Source of the DNA: UMGS1370 sp046957575
GTDB taxonomy: Bacteria > Bacillota > Clostridia > Lachnospirales > Lachnospiraceae
Length of the DNA stretch: 64,000 nt
Reading direction: 5' to 3'
Assembly: GCA_046957575.1 (NCBI GenBank)
Contig: JBKUOG010000011.1
Location: 1 to 64,000 of the forward strand
In this document: piece by piece, positions 26,333-33,205 of the stretch
Layout of the letters: each line of letters starts with the position of its first letter
Position numbering within the stretch: the first letter of the stretch is position 1
Translations under genes and position numbers: made by a program
Notes under the pieces: generated by a model
The model's database searches: none
The model's input: only the letters and a program-made list of their open reading frames with translations
What the model was told of the DNA's origin: nothing

Positions 26333-26743
26333 TTATGATCTTTCAGGCGGCTGTTTGCTTAGTTTTTGAATTTCTTTCATTTTTCGTTTAGTAATAAATT
26401 CATAGTCTGTTTCAAATCCAGCTACCTTGTGTAATGCATCTGTCAGTTTGGTAGATTCATAAATCGGCATAAATCCTTGTCCTTGTGCTTTTTCTGCAAT
26501 CTTTTCCTCATCAAAAAATACAGGATATCTGAGATTTCTCCATCTTTTGTAACGGCCGCTTTATCAATAAATCTTGCGGGATCATTTGGATTCTTCCGAT
26601 TTTTTTAATGCTTCCCATTGGCGATCATTGCCTTTGCACGCTCGATTTGTTTTTCACGGATTTCTTTCTGATAAGCGGTATATTTAGGTGAATAGGTGAT
26701 CAAGACGCTGCTCCGTTTTCTTGGAACTGTAATCAAGCATTTT
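26333..26743 (-). pseudogene. Decayed transposase C-terminus (IS1634/IS4-like)
   Basis: The minus strand contains recognisable transposase segments in several frames: SSKKTEQRLDHLF, KYTAYQKEIREKQIERAKAM, NPNDPARFIDKAAVTKDGEI, then DEEKIAEKAQGQGFMPIYES to KMKEIQKLSKQPPERS and a TAA at 26333. The NPNDPARFI...AVTKDGE pattern is typical of IS1634-type DDE transposases. At least three frameshifts make it non-functional. Its upstream part is missing; the IS3-family element starts where it breaks off. Confidence 0.7.
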
Positions 26744-26765
26744 TGTAACGCTTTGTTCGAAAAAA

Positions 26766-27662
26766 TTACCCAGCATATCTAGCTTCAAATGGTGTTTTCC
26801 AATCATTGTATGAATGAGGGCGGACATGATTATACCATACATACACATAGCGGTTTAGTGCTTCATCTAAGCTGGCTGCATCATAAAAATGATTGGGATA
26901 TATCAGTTCATTTTTTAGTGTATTATAGAAACGCTCCATCGGTGCGTTATCATAAGGACAGCCTGCCTTACTCATGCTTTGACAAATTCCCTTACTTTCA
27001 CAATAATGGATAAAATCCCAAGATGTAAACTGGCAGCCTTGGTCACTATGTAAAATCAATCCTTTTGCAGGCTTTTCTGCCAGCAGTGCTTTCTCTAAAG
27101 TTGCCTTTGCCAGTTCCGTATTGATATAGTCCGAATTTAAACTGGCAACTACACTGCGGTCATATAAGTCAAGAATAGAGCAGTTATAACGCATTTTTCC
27201 GTTCCCCATACGGATATAGGTGAAGTCCATACACCAGATTAGATTTGGTTTTGTACAATGGAAATTTTGCTTTAAAAGATTTGGGAAAATCTTATTTTTT
27301 GTTCCACGCATATATGACGGTTTCTTTCTCATAACGATTGCATGAAGCCCTAAAATCTGGTTCATATATTTATGGACGGTGGTCTTACTGAGAGAAATTC
27401 CTTGTCTTCTCAGAAAAATTCTCATAGGTCTGTGTCCTAAAATCCGGTTATTATTATAGTAAATCCTTTTCATCTGTTACAAAATTTTTTGTCGCTGTTC
27501 CTGAAAGGATTTCTTTCGATTTTTACGGTAGTTATAATAAGCATTTGGGTAAATATGAAAATGCTTGAATAACCAGCGAAGCCCAAAGAAATCCTTATGT
27601 TCATCAATAAATCGATAAGCCTCTAATCGATTTCCTTTGCAAAGAATGCCGCTGCTTTTTTT
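26766..27662 (-). pseudogene. IS3-family transposase OrfB with in-frame nonsense codon
   Basis: The DDE integrase part is intact, with WCMDFTYIRM, the second Asp in LILHSDQGCQFTS and the Glu in NAPMERFYNTLKNE, ending KTPFEARYAG. The HTH_21-type N-terminal part (AYRFIDEHKDFFGLRWLFKH) lies in the same frame but is separated by a TAA at 27477-27479, two codons before the ATG at 27473. The interruption is therefore one nonsense substitution, not a frameshift. OrfB lacks its own good start. It is normally made as an OrfAB fusion by slipping at 27655-27662. Confidence 0.85.
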
Positions 27663-27910
27663 AAGAAAAGATTTTCCTTTTCCAGTTCGTGGATACGCTT
27701 CTGAAGCTCGTGAATTTCCTTTGCATTTTCTGAAAAAGAGGGAGAGGTTTGTGGCTTTGTAAACTGGCATTCTTCGCTGTATTTTTTTACCCATCCTACG
27801 AGGGTGGATTTTGCAACATGGTATTCTTTTGAAAGTTTTGGATAGCTGGTACCTTTTAAATATTCCTGTACCATCTGCTTTTTAAATTCTTCGCTGTACT
27901 TTTTTGTCAT
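27623..27910 (-). CDS. IS3-family OrfA (helix-turn-helix transposase subunit)
   Basis: The 95-residue protein begins MTKKYSEEFKKQMVQEYLKG with the helix-turn-helix of HTH_Tnp_1 (YPKLSKEYHVAKSTLVGWVKKY). It ends with a leucine-zipper-like coiled coil (IHELQKRIHELEKENLFLKK). AAGGAGAACTTACC places the ATG at 27910; the longer frame to 27982 crosses the IS end. The frame closes at TAG (27623-27625) unless the ribosome slips. Confidence 0.88.
   Translation of the reverse strand: MTKKYSEEFKKQMVQEYLKGTSYPKLSKEYHVAKSTLVGWVKKYSEECQFTKPQTSPSFSENAKEIHELQKRIHELEKENLFLKKAAAFFAKEID
27655..27662 (-). promoter_or_regulatory. Programmed -1 frameshift site AAAAAAAG
   Basis: On the coding strand OrfA reads TTA AAA AAA GCA. 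Slipping back one base on the A7G run gives AGC AGC GGC and continues directly into the OrfB frame (SSGILCKGNRLEAY). This is the standard IS3-family A6G signal. Confidence 0.85.
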
Positions 27911-27982
27911 GGTAAGTTCTCCTTGTTCGTTTTCTTCTAGTTTATCCGAACGGAATGTTACAACTTTAGTATACCACAACAC

Positions 27983-28174
27983 GATCCAGCGACAAAGAAG
28001 TTTTTCTTCTCACTGACGGTCAAGCTGAATGATGAGGACTGCGATAAGTGGTATCGTTGCTTCTTCTACATGATGCGTCTGGAGATGGAAACTTACTTCT
28101 ACCACAAACGAGTTGTAGAGAACATCTATGAAAGCAGTCTGGAGGTTGCCGATGACGAGATTGACGAAGATTGA
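27983..28174 (+). pseudogene. 3' fragment of an accessory-element gene
   Basis: An open frame with no start runs from the right flank of the IS element to TGA at 28172-28174. It reads DPATKKFFFSLTVKLN, then EDCDKWYRCFFYMMRLEME and ENIYESSLEVADDEIDED. It is acidic and aromatic-rich. I do not recognise a domain. Its stop overlaps the start of the next gene (28152), so the two were an operon before the 5' part was lost. Confidence 0.6.
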
Positions 28175-28442
28175 GAAAGAAACCATCATCCTTTTTAACG
28201 AGGAAGAAAGTACAGCCAGCATTTACACCTACAATGCCGGACTGAGAAAGCGACTGGCGGCATTCTCCAAGAAATACCCTACCCTCTGCCGATTGGATGG
28301 AACCTTTGAGCAGGGCGGCGTGTCTTATATTCTGGATAAATCCCGCCTGTCTATCCGTCTGCAACCGTCGTACAGCGAGGAACGCAGACAGAAAGCGAGC
28401 TTGAAGGCCCGGCAAAATGGTTTCAAGAGCCAGTCAGAATAA
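28152..28442 (+). CDS. Small protein typical of clostridial conjugative elements
   Basis: The 96-residue protein (MTRLTKIEKETIILFNEEES at the start, PSYSEERRQKASLKARQNG at the end) resembles a small protein I have seen repeatedly on Tn1549-like integrative conjugative elements of Clostridia, where its role is unknown. GGAGGTTGCCG is the ribosome binding site, so the ATG at 28152 is used instead of 28128. No relaxase, integrase or conjugation gene is nearby, so it is an isolated remnant. Confidence 0.6.
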   Translation: MTRLTKIEKETIILFNEEESTASIYTYNAGLRKRLAAFSKKYPTLCRLDGTFEQGGVSYILDKSRLSIRLQPSYSEERRQKASLKARQNGFKSQSE

Positions 28443-28461
28443 TGTAGCATTTATGGTTGAT

Positions 28462-28505
28462 TTGCGGTCAGAATGTCGGGTCTGCATCCGATGTTTTGAC
28501 CGCAA
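28462..28505. repeat. Inverted repeat at island boundary
   Basis: TTGCGGTCA (28462-28470) and TGACCGCAA (28497-28505) are exact 9-base complements around a 26-base interior that includes TCGG/CCGA. There is no T run, so it is not an ordinary terminator. It lies between the conjugative-element remnant and the restriction-modification module. Confidence 0.6.
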
Positions 28506-28654
28506 TTCATAATAACAATACGGAATTAAGAGATTATATAATGGGCGAACAGATATTTGCTTACAAGCGTGTCAAATAGTAGTCTGTTTGATTGTACTCA
28601 TTCTATGGTAGGTCTATGGTAAGCTGATACTATCAATTAGATTTATATTGTATA

Positions 28655-28681
28655 TCTTGAATTATATCAAGAATATCTTGA
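28655..28681 (+). promoter_or_regulatory. Candidate operator of the methylase-side HTH regulator
   Basis: Three half-sites alternate: TCTTGA (28655-28660), TCAAGA (28667-28672), TCTTGA (28676-28681). They make two perfect overlapping palindromes, 6-6-6 and 6-3-6. The site lies about 70 bases before the HTH gene, where an autoregulator could bind. Confidence 0.55.
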
Positions 28682-28749
28682 TATTTATAGATGCAGATGA
28701 TATTATTAGGAGGAAATTCGACTATATACAAAGGAGATGAAATAGAGAA

Positions 28750-28980
28750 ATGTCTGTAGATTATTCAAAACTATGGAAATTATTAATAGATAAAAAAATT
28801 AATAAATCACAACTCAAAGAAGCTGCACATATAAGCACAAATGCAGTTGCAAAATTAGGTAAAAACGAGAAAGTATCATTAGATACTCTTGAAAAAATTT
28901 GCTCCGCATTGAATTGCCATATTGAGGATATAATGGATTTTGTACATAACGAAGGAGATAAGGATAATGACATATCTTGA
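28750..28980 (+). CDS. XRE-family HTH regulator upstream of the methylase
   Basis: The 76-residue protein is a single Cro/CI-type helix-turn-helix domain (KSQLKEAAHISTNAVAKLGK as the DNA-binding helices, LDTLEKICSALNCHIEDIMDF after it). It overlaps the methyltransferase start by 14 bases, so the two are co-translated. Small regulators of this kind commonly control type II modification genes. The operator-like repeats at 28655-28681 are its most likely target. The ribosome binding site is not ideal, as AAGGAG lies about 14 bases away. Confidence 0.8.
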   Translation: MSVDYSKLWKLLIDKKINKSQLKEAAHISTNAVAKLGKNEKVSLDTLEKICSALNCHIEDIMDFVHNEGDKDNDIS

Positions 28981-29938
28981 TTTTGATAGGATTTATTGTG
29001 GGACCGCAGAAGATATTATGACGAAAATCAAACCCAATTCCATAGCCGTGAGCGTTTGGTCGCCACCGTATCATGTAGGAAAGCAATATGAGAGCGGCCA
29101 GACGTACGAAGAATGGATTACTATGCTTCACATAGCTATAAAAAATCATTTACACGTCTTAAAGCCCGGAGGTTTTTTAGTAGTAAATATCGGTGACATT
29201 TTATGTTTTCCGGACGAAAACATGCCTCGCATACAGGCAAATAATGTAAGCATGAGAAAATGCAAAATAACCGAAGAGGACGTGAAGAAGGCAGCCGCTG
29301 AGCATCCGGAGATGAATAGGCATCAATTAGCTAAATTACTTGGATGTAGTGAGCAGACGATAGACCGTCGTTTGCATGGTAATAATATTCGAGGTGGCAA
29401 ATATAACATTCAGACAAGAGTTAAAATTGTTGGCGGATTACTGGAAGAAATGGCAATTGAGGCAGGCCTTTATCCTTATGACAGACGAATTTGGGTAAAA
29501 GATGCTGCATGGGCAAACAGTAATTGGACAACAAATTCATATCGTGCTGTTGATGAATTTGAATATCTCTATATTTTCTGGAAACCAGGAATCACAAAGG
29601 TTGACCGAAAGCGATTATCCAAAGAAGAGTGGACCGAATGGGGAAGTAGAGCGGTATGGAACATTCGCTCTGTTCAGCGAAATGATGATCATGAAGCCAA
29701 GTTCCCGTTGGAGCTTCCAAGGAGGGTGATAAAACTTTTGTCTGATGAAGGCGATGTTATTCTGGATTGTTTTATGGGTAGTGGAACATCTGCTATCGCC
29801 GCAATTGCAGAAAAAAGGCATTACATAGGTATTGATAAAGAAAAAAAATATGTGCAGCTTGCAGAAAAGAACATTAATGAATATCTTTCACAAACTGCAC
29901 AAATGTCATTATACGATTGTGGACTTAAAAACCCATAA
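28967..29938 (+). CDS. Type II DNA methyltransferase, beta class, BglI-system partner
   Basis: The 323-residue enzyme modifies DNA to protect it from the neighbouring nuclease. Catalytic motif IV, SPPY (residues 32-35), comes before the SAM-binding motif I, DCFMGSGTSA (about 265), which is the beta-class order. SPPY is typical of N4-cytosine methylases. The middle, target-recognition region contains a helix-turn-helix-like segment (RHQLAKLLGCSEQTIDRRLHGN, near 125-145). The ATG at 28967 follows GAAGGAGATAAGGATA. The predicted target, from the nuclease partner, is GCCNNNNNGGC. Confidence 0.9.
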   Translation: MTYLDFDRIYCGTAEDIMTKIKPNSIAVSVWSPPYHVGKQYESGQTYEEWITMLHIAIKNHLHVLKPGGFLVVNIGDILCFPDENMPRIQANNVSMRKCKITEEDVKKAAAEHPEMNRHQLAKLLGCSEQTIDRRLHGNNIRGGKYNIQTRVKIVGGLLEEMAIEAGLYPYDRRIWVKDAAWANSNWTTNSYRAVDEFEYLYIFWKPGITKVDRKRLSKEEWTEWGSRAVWNIRSVQRNDDHEAKFPLELPRRVIKLLSDEGDVILDCFMGSGTSAIAAIAEKRHYIGIDKEKKYVQLAEKNINEYLSQTAQMSLYDCGLKNP

Positions 29939-29963
29939 AAATAAGAAAACCCATAAAAATAAG
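29928..29963 (+). repeat. Perfect 18-bp tandem duplication at methylase 3' end
   Basis: AAAACCCATAAAAATAAG occurs twice without a gap. The first copy contains the methylase stop codon. The pair fills nearly the whole gap between the convergent methylase and nuclease genes. Confidence 0.9.
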
Positions 29964-29964
29964 C

Positions 29965-30840
29965 CTACTTGAATTCCTGTACTCGCCAAGGGTCAATAAC
30001 CTTTAGTATCTCAAAAGATACACGAGCACGAATTTTCTTTGGATCTTTACCTTTGTCATCCTTCCCTGGAAAGAACAATCCTTGATATTTCTTTAAATAG
30101 CCTGGATTTAAACAAAGAAGGATCCCGTTTGGGACACATATATTTTTTATACTTTCTAATGGCTGTCCTTTTTGAGGGTTACTAAGCATCTTGTAAACAG
30201 GCTTCACAAAAAGATGTATTGAAGGAGCAATACCACCATTTGTAAGAGTATAAATCGGAGAAATAGCTGGGAAAAACGTGTGGGATGTTCGTTTTCCTTT
30301 AGCTTCCATTGGAGAGTTAGTCATGTTTGTATCAGGTGATGTCCAGATGCCATCTCCCGATACTTGATATGGGGATAACACTGTATGTTCAAAATTATCT
30401 CTTGGGCCAACGGATTTAATATCCAAAAAAACAAAAGCGCAATTTGTAAATCCATTTGTTATCTTATCAATTTCATTATGATAGATCACAAAACGATTAT
30501 CAGCACCAGAAGGTAGACCGACTTCAGAAATATTATACTTCGTTCCGATGATGCGATCTAATTTATGCCCAACAGCATGTTCTCCCACTTCAATCCACGG
30601 AACCTGATCACCAATCGGCGCTCGACCTCTATCTTCAGGCGGATAATTGGCCCAAAAAGCATTCAAGTAAGATGCTTCATCGTAATCCCTTTTTATTTCT
30701 TGATAGTTTATACGGATTTCAGTGTTTACCAATTCTGTAATGAAATGTTCAAGGTCAATCAGTTGTTTTGGATTAGCTTTAAAATAATTCAAAGCAGAAA
30801 TATAATTACTATAAAGTAATAAACGCTTTGCATTAAACAT
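29965..30840 (-). CDS. BglI-family type II restriction endonuclease
   Basis: The 291-residue protein matches my recollection of R.BglI (about 299 residues) along its length: FWxNYPPxDRG, GDQVPWIEVGE, VGLPSGADNRF, NGFTN, LDIKSVGPRDN, LSPYQVSGDG and a PNG...CLNPGY stretch near the end. The catalytic triad would be Asp114 (SGADNR), Asp140 and Lys142 (LDIK), two positions below the BglI residues Asp116, Asp142 and Lys144. BglI cuts GCCNNNNNGGC. The start at 30840 has GGAGGAGAAACAA and overlaps the stop of the controller gene. It is convergent with its methylase. Confidence 0.88.
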   Translation of the reverse strand: MFNAKRLLLYSNYISALNYFKANPKQLIDLEHFITELVNTEIRINYQEIKRDYDEASYLNAFWANYPPEDRGRAPIGDQVPWIEVGEHAVGHKLDRIIGTKYNISEVGLPSGADNRFVIYHNEIDKITNGFTNCAFVFLDIKSVGPRDNFEHTVLSPYQVSGDGIWTSPDTNMTNSPMEAKGKRTSHTFFPAISPIYTLTNGGIAPSIHLFVKPVYKMLSNPQKGQPLESIKNICVPNGILLCLNPGYLKKYQGLFFPGKDDKGKDPKKIRARVSFEILKVIDPWRVQEFK

Positions 30841-31057
30841 TTGTTTCTCCTCCATAAAAAAGCAGTTTATATGGTTCAACATGTAAGGCATCAGCAATAC
30901 GTTGAATATTGATTAGCGAAATATTACGCTGTTTTCTTTCAACGGCACTAATATAGGTTCTGTGAAGATTTGCTCGTTCAGCAAGTTCTTCCTGAGATAA
31001 TCCTTGCATCAGACGATATTGGCGAACATTATCCGCAAATACGTTAAGTAAATCCAT
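30833..31057 (-). CDS. XRE-family controller (C) protein upstream of the nuclease
   Basis: The 74-residue helix-turn-helix protein (VRQYRLMQGLSQEELAERAN, then HRTYISAVERKQRNISL) has the size and pattern of C proteins that delay nuclease synthesis when a restriction system enters a new cell. Its stop overlaps the nuclease start by 8 bases, the classic C-R arrangement. AAGGGGGTATTTTAAC sets the ATG at 31057. C-box-like sites lie 34-61 bases upstream. Confidence 0.88.
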   Translation of the reverse strand: MDLLNVFADNVRQYRLMQGLSQEELAERANLHRTYISAVERKQRNISLINIQRIADALHVEPYKLLFYGGETNV

Positions 31058-31091
31058 GTTAAAATACCCCCTTGTATGAAAACTATTATCC

Positions 31092-31118
31092 GTCTGCGAA
31101 CATAATAAGTCTACAGAC
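31092..31118 (-). promoter_or_regulatory. C-box-like operator pair
   Basis: GTCTACAGAC (31109-31118) is a perfect palindrome. GTCTGCGAAC (31092-31101) is a degenerate copy 17 bases away. Paired boxes at this spacing upstream of a C gene suggest activation and repression by the C protein. Confidence 0.55.
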
Positions 31119-31332
31119 AATAAGTTTCATAAAGGGAACAATGCAAAAGCACCGACTATGATCAGCCCCTTGTCAAGTAGACAAGCAAAATATTTAAAAT
31201 GAATTTTTAAATGTATCCGCCATATTGGCCATCATATAAAAACAGGCCCTCACGAACTGGACGAGTATGACTGGAACTGCTATCTGGACTTTGCAGATCG
31301 GCATTTATAACGAAAAAGGCGGATTATGAAAA
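31119..31332. other. Right edge of the accessory island
   Basis: No intact gene is visible. An inverted repeat CTTGTC-AAGTA-GACAAG lies at 31169-31185 and could be a relic of an IS end. An open frame without a start, ending HELDEYDWNCYLDFADRHL at TAA (31308-31310), looks like the 3' end of a lost gene. After this the sequence returns to backbone-like composition. Confidence 0.45.
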
Positions 31333-31384
31333 ATCTCATTAAATGAGATAAAATAGTTGCATTTGATAGAAATGGACGTATAAT
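31333..31384 (+). promoter_or_regulatory. Promoter with upstream palindrome for the NTPase gene
   Basis: ATCTCAT-TAA-ATGAGAT (31333-31349) is a perfect 7-3-7 palindrome. It is followed by TTGCAT (31357-31362), 16 bases and TATAAT (31379-31384). The palindrome is a plausible operator next to the -35 box. Confidence 0.65.
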
Positions 31385-31416
31385 GAATTCTATCATTTTC
31401 TAACGGAGGACTTTTC

Positions 31417-31917
31417 ATGAAGATTTTTTTAACTGGTCAGAAACAGATTGGAAAATCCACCTGTATCCGCACATTTTTAGAACAGTATAAACTTCCGGTC
31501 TGCGGCTTCTGTACCCTTCCAATCTATGAAGAAGGGAAACGGGCCGGATTCTGTCTGCACGCGCTGGTAGAAGTGGAAAAAAATGACCGGCAGTTTTCTA
31601 TTCAGCATGAGACGTATAATGAAGTAATACCAGGAATGTTCGATGGATTTGGCTGTGAAATTTTAGAAAAAAGCCTGGAATATCCGGAACGTATTCTGGT
31701 GCTGGATGAAATCGGAATTCTGGAAAAAGACGAACAGAAGTATCTGAATCTGCTAAAAGAAGCTATTCATACCCATAAAAACGTAATCGGTGTCTTGAAA
31801 AAGAAAGAGGCCGCCCACAATGCCTGGATGTGGACTGATCCGGAGATTCAGATTCTGGATTTGGACGAGATTTCGTTTGAAGAGGCGTTTGGGATTCTGG
31901 AAGAGAGGCTTATATGA
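31417..31917 (+). CDS. THEP1-like nucleoside-triphosphatase
   Basis: The 166-residue protein has a Walker A GQKQIGKST (residues 7-15) and a Walker B LVLDEIGILE near 107, with the layout of the NTPase_1 (THEP1) family. These hydrolyse nucleoside triphosphates in vitro, and their cellular role is unclear. The AACGGAGGACTTTTC site sets the start. The gene is monocistronic, flanked by its own promoter and a strong hairpin. Confidence 0.8.
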   Translation: MKIFLTGQKQIGKSTCIRTFLEQYKLPVCGFCTLPIYEEGKRAGFCLHALVEVEKNDRQFSIQHETYNEVIPGMFDGFGCEILEKSLEYPERILVLDEIGILEKDEQKYLNLLKEAIHTHKNVIGVLKKKEAAHNAWMWTDPEIQILDLDEISFEEAFGILEERLI

Positions 31918-31959
31918 ATCGGCCGCCCTCCTGCAGTTTTGCAGGACAGGGCGGCCGAT
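31918..31959. terminator. Strong shared hairpin between convergent genes
   Basis: ATCGGCCGCCCT-CCTGCA-loop-TGCAGG-AGGGCGGCCGAT forms a hairpin of about 19 pairs directly after the NTPase stop and 6 bases from the end of the convergent DUF362 gene. There is no long T run, so termination efficiency is uncertain. Confidence 0.65.
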
Positions 31960-31964
31960 GCGGT

Positions 31965-33071
31965 TTAGATCTCAATTAAATGATATTCTTTACTTCCCAG
32001 TCCCAGTTTTACTGCATGGTCGATGCAGCTTTCCCAGTTGGTTTCCGGATGGGTATCGGTAAAGTGGTCGTGATGGCAGTGGTTCTGCTCTGCCAAGATG
32101 CTTCCAGCCATAACCGGCTGGCGGTTAACAGCGTCCACACAGGCCATATCCAGGGCTACTGGGTCAAAAGATGCAAACATACCAATGTTTGGAACGATAG
32201 GTACGTCATTTTCAGAATGGCAGTCGCAGTTAGGAGAAACGTCAACGACCAGGCTGATATGGAAGTTTGGACGATCTTTTAAAACGGCCAGGGAATACTC
32301 GGCAATCTTGCAGTTTAAGATATCATTTGCTTCATCGTAGTCCGGAGAAACGGCATCAGTGGGACAGGCGCCGATACAGCGTCCGCAGCCAACGCATTTG
32401 CTGTGCTCGATAGAAGCTTTGCGGTTTTCGATGGTAATGGCGCTGTGGGCACAGTTCTTTTTGCACATACCGCAGCCAATGCACACATCCTGCTCTACAT
32501 GCGGTTTTCCGGCACTGTGCATCTCCATTTTTCCAGCTCTGGAACCGCCGCCCATGCCGATGTTCTTTAACGCACCGCCAAATCCTGTAGACTCATGGCC
32601 TTTAAAATGAGTTAAAGAAATAACAATATCTGCATCCATTAAGGCGCGGCCGATCTTGGCTTCTTTTACATACTGGCCGTCAACAGGAACCAGGGTTTCG
32701 TCGGTTCCTTTTAAACCGTCGGCGATGATCACCTGACATCCGGTCGTAAATGGATTGTATCCATTTTCATAAGCTGCATCCAGATGATCCAGGGCATTTT
32801 TGCGGCGGCCTACATATAAGGTATTGCAGTCTGTTAAAAAGACCCGTCCGCCCTGGGCTTTAATCAGGTCGGCCAGAACTTTTGAATAATTGGGACGAAG
32901 ATAAGCCAGGTTTCCTGGTTCTCCAAAATGGATTTTAATTGCTGTAAATTTGTTGTGAAAATCAATCTGGTCCAGCATTCCGGCTTTTTTGACCAGGCGT
33001 TCCAGCTTCTGAAGCAGATTTTCGTTTAAAGTTGTTCTCATGTTTGTAAAATAAACGTTCGATGGTGCCAT
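31965..33071 (-). CDS. DUF362 iron-sulfur protein (two 4Fe-4S ferredoxin motifs)
   Basis: The 368-residue cytosolic protein has an N-terminal DUF362 domain (VYFTNMRTTLNENLLQKLE, IKIHFGEPGNLAYLRPN). Two bacterial ferredoxin motifs follow, CIGCGMCKKNCAHSAI (about 190) and CVGCGRCIGACPTDAV (about 219), and then the end of the DUF362 domain. It is probably an electron-transfer or metal-handling protein of unknown partner. AAGGAGGATCTT sets the ATG at 33071; the longer frame to 33260 runs into the divergent promoter. Confidence 0.85.
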   Translation of the reverse strand: MAPSNVYFTNMRTTLNENLLQKLERLVKKAGMLDQIDFHNKFTAIKIHFGEPGNLAYLRPNYSKVLADLIKAQGGRVFLTDCNTLYVGRRKNALDHLDAAYENGYNPFTTGCQVIIADGLKGTDETLVPVDGQYVKEAKIGRALMDADIVISLTHFKGHESTGFGGALKNIGMGGGSRAGKMEMHSAGKPHVEQDVCIGCGMCKKNCAHSAITIENRKASIEHSKCVGCGRCIGACPTDAVSPDYDEANDILNCKIAEYSLAVLKDRPNFHISLVVDVSPNCDCHSENDVPIVPNIGMFASFDPVALDMACVDAVNRQPVMAGSILAEQNHCHHDHFTDTHPETNWESCIDHAVKLGLGSKEYHLIEI

Positions 33072-33104
33072 AAGATCCTCCTTATTCAAATTGAAACTGA
33101 AATG

Positions 33105-33155
33105 ATTATAGCCTAAGTTTTTAGTATTTTCAATATGCGGTTTTTGTGGTACACT
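33105..33155. promoter_or_regulatory. Overlapping divergent promoters
   Basis: Minus strand: TTGAAA (33133-33128), 17 bases, TATAAT (33110-33105), for the DUF362 gene. Plus strand: TTTTCA (33127-33132), 17 bases ending in TGg, TACACT (33150-33155), for the sulfhydrylase. The two -35 hexamers share five bases, so the promoters should compete for polymerase. Confidence 0.65.
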
Positions 33156-33205
33156 GTTGCTAAATGCAGAAAGCATAGAAAAGAGACAACCAGGAGGAAA
33201 AAGCA

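Larger units (their letters stand above)
26744..27962 (-). mobile_element. IS3-family insertion sequence, about 1.2 kb
   Basis: The element is bounded by related inverted ends. The left end reads TGTAACGCTTTGTTCG inward, and the right end, on the other strand, reads TGTAACATTCCGTTCGG. Inside are orfA and orfB joined by a -1 frameshift site. No target-site duplication is clear: the flanks differ, with a transposase relic on the left and a conjugative-element fragment on the right. Deletion or rearrangement after insertion is therefore likely. The orfB nonsense codon suggests it cannot move by itself. Confidence 0.85.
28443..28749. other. Intergenic stretch between conjugative-element remnant and RM module
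   Basis: No gene is seen. The stretch contains the inverted repeat at 28462-28505, an AT-rich segment with no convincing promoter, the phased operator-like half-sites at 28655-28681, and two AGGAGG-like sites (about 28708 and 28732) before the first HTH gene. Confidence 0.5.

Noticed and set aside
25281..26391. Plus-strand open frames of about 100-137 residues
   Set aside because: Their translations are low-complexity and basic, and they lie opposite recognisable minus-strand membrane-protein segments.
27983..28442. A functional integrative conjugative element
   Set aside because: No integrase, relaxase, coupling protein or mating-pair gene is present; only small remnants remain.
33072..33205. 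SAM riboswitch or T-box before metY
   Set aside because: The leader is about 50 bases after the promoter and contains no S-box core or T-box sequence.
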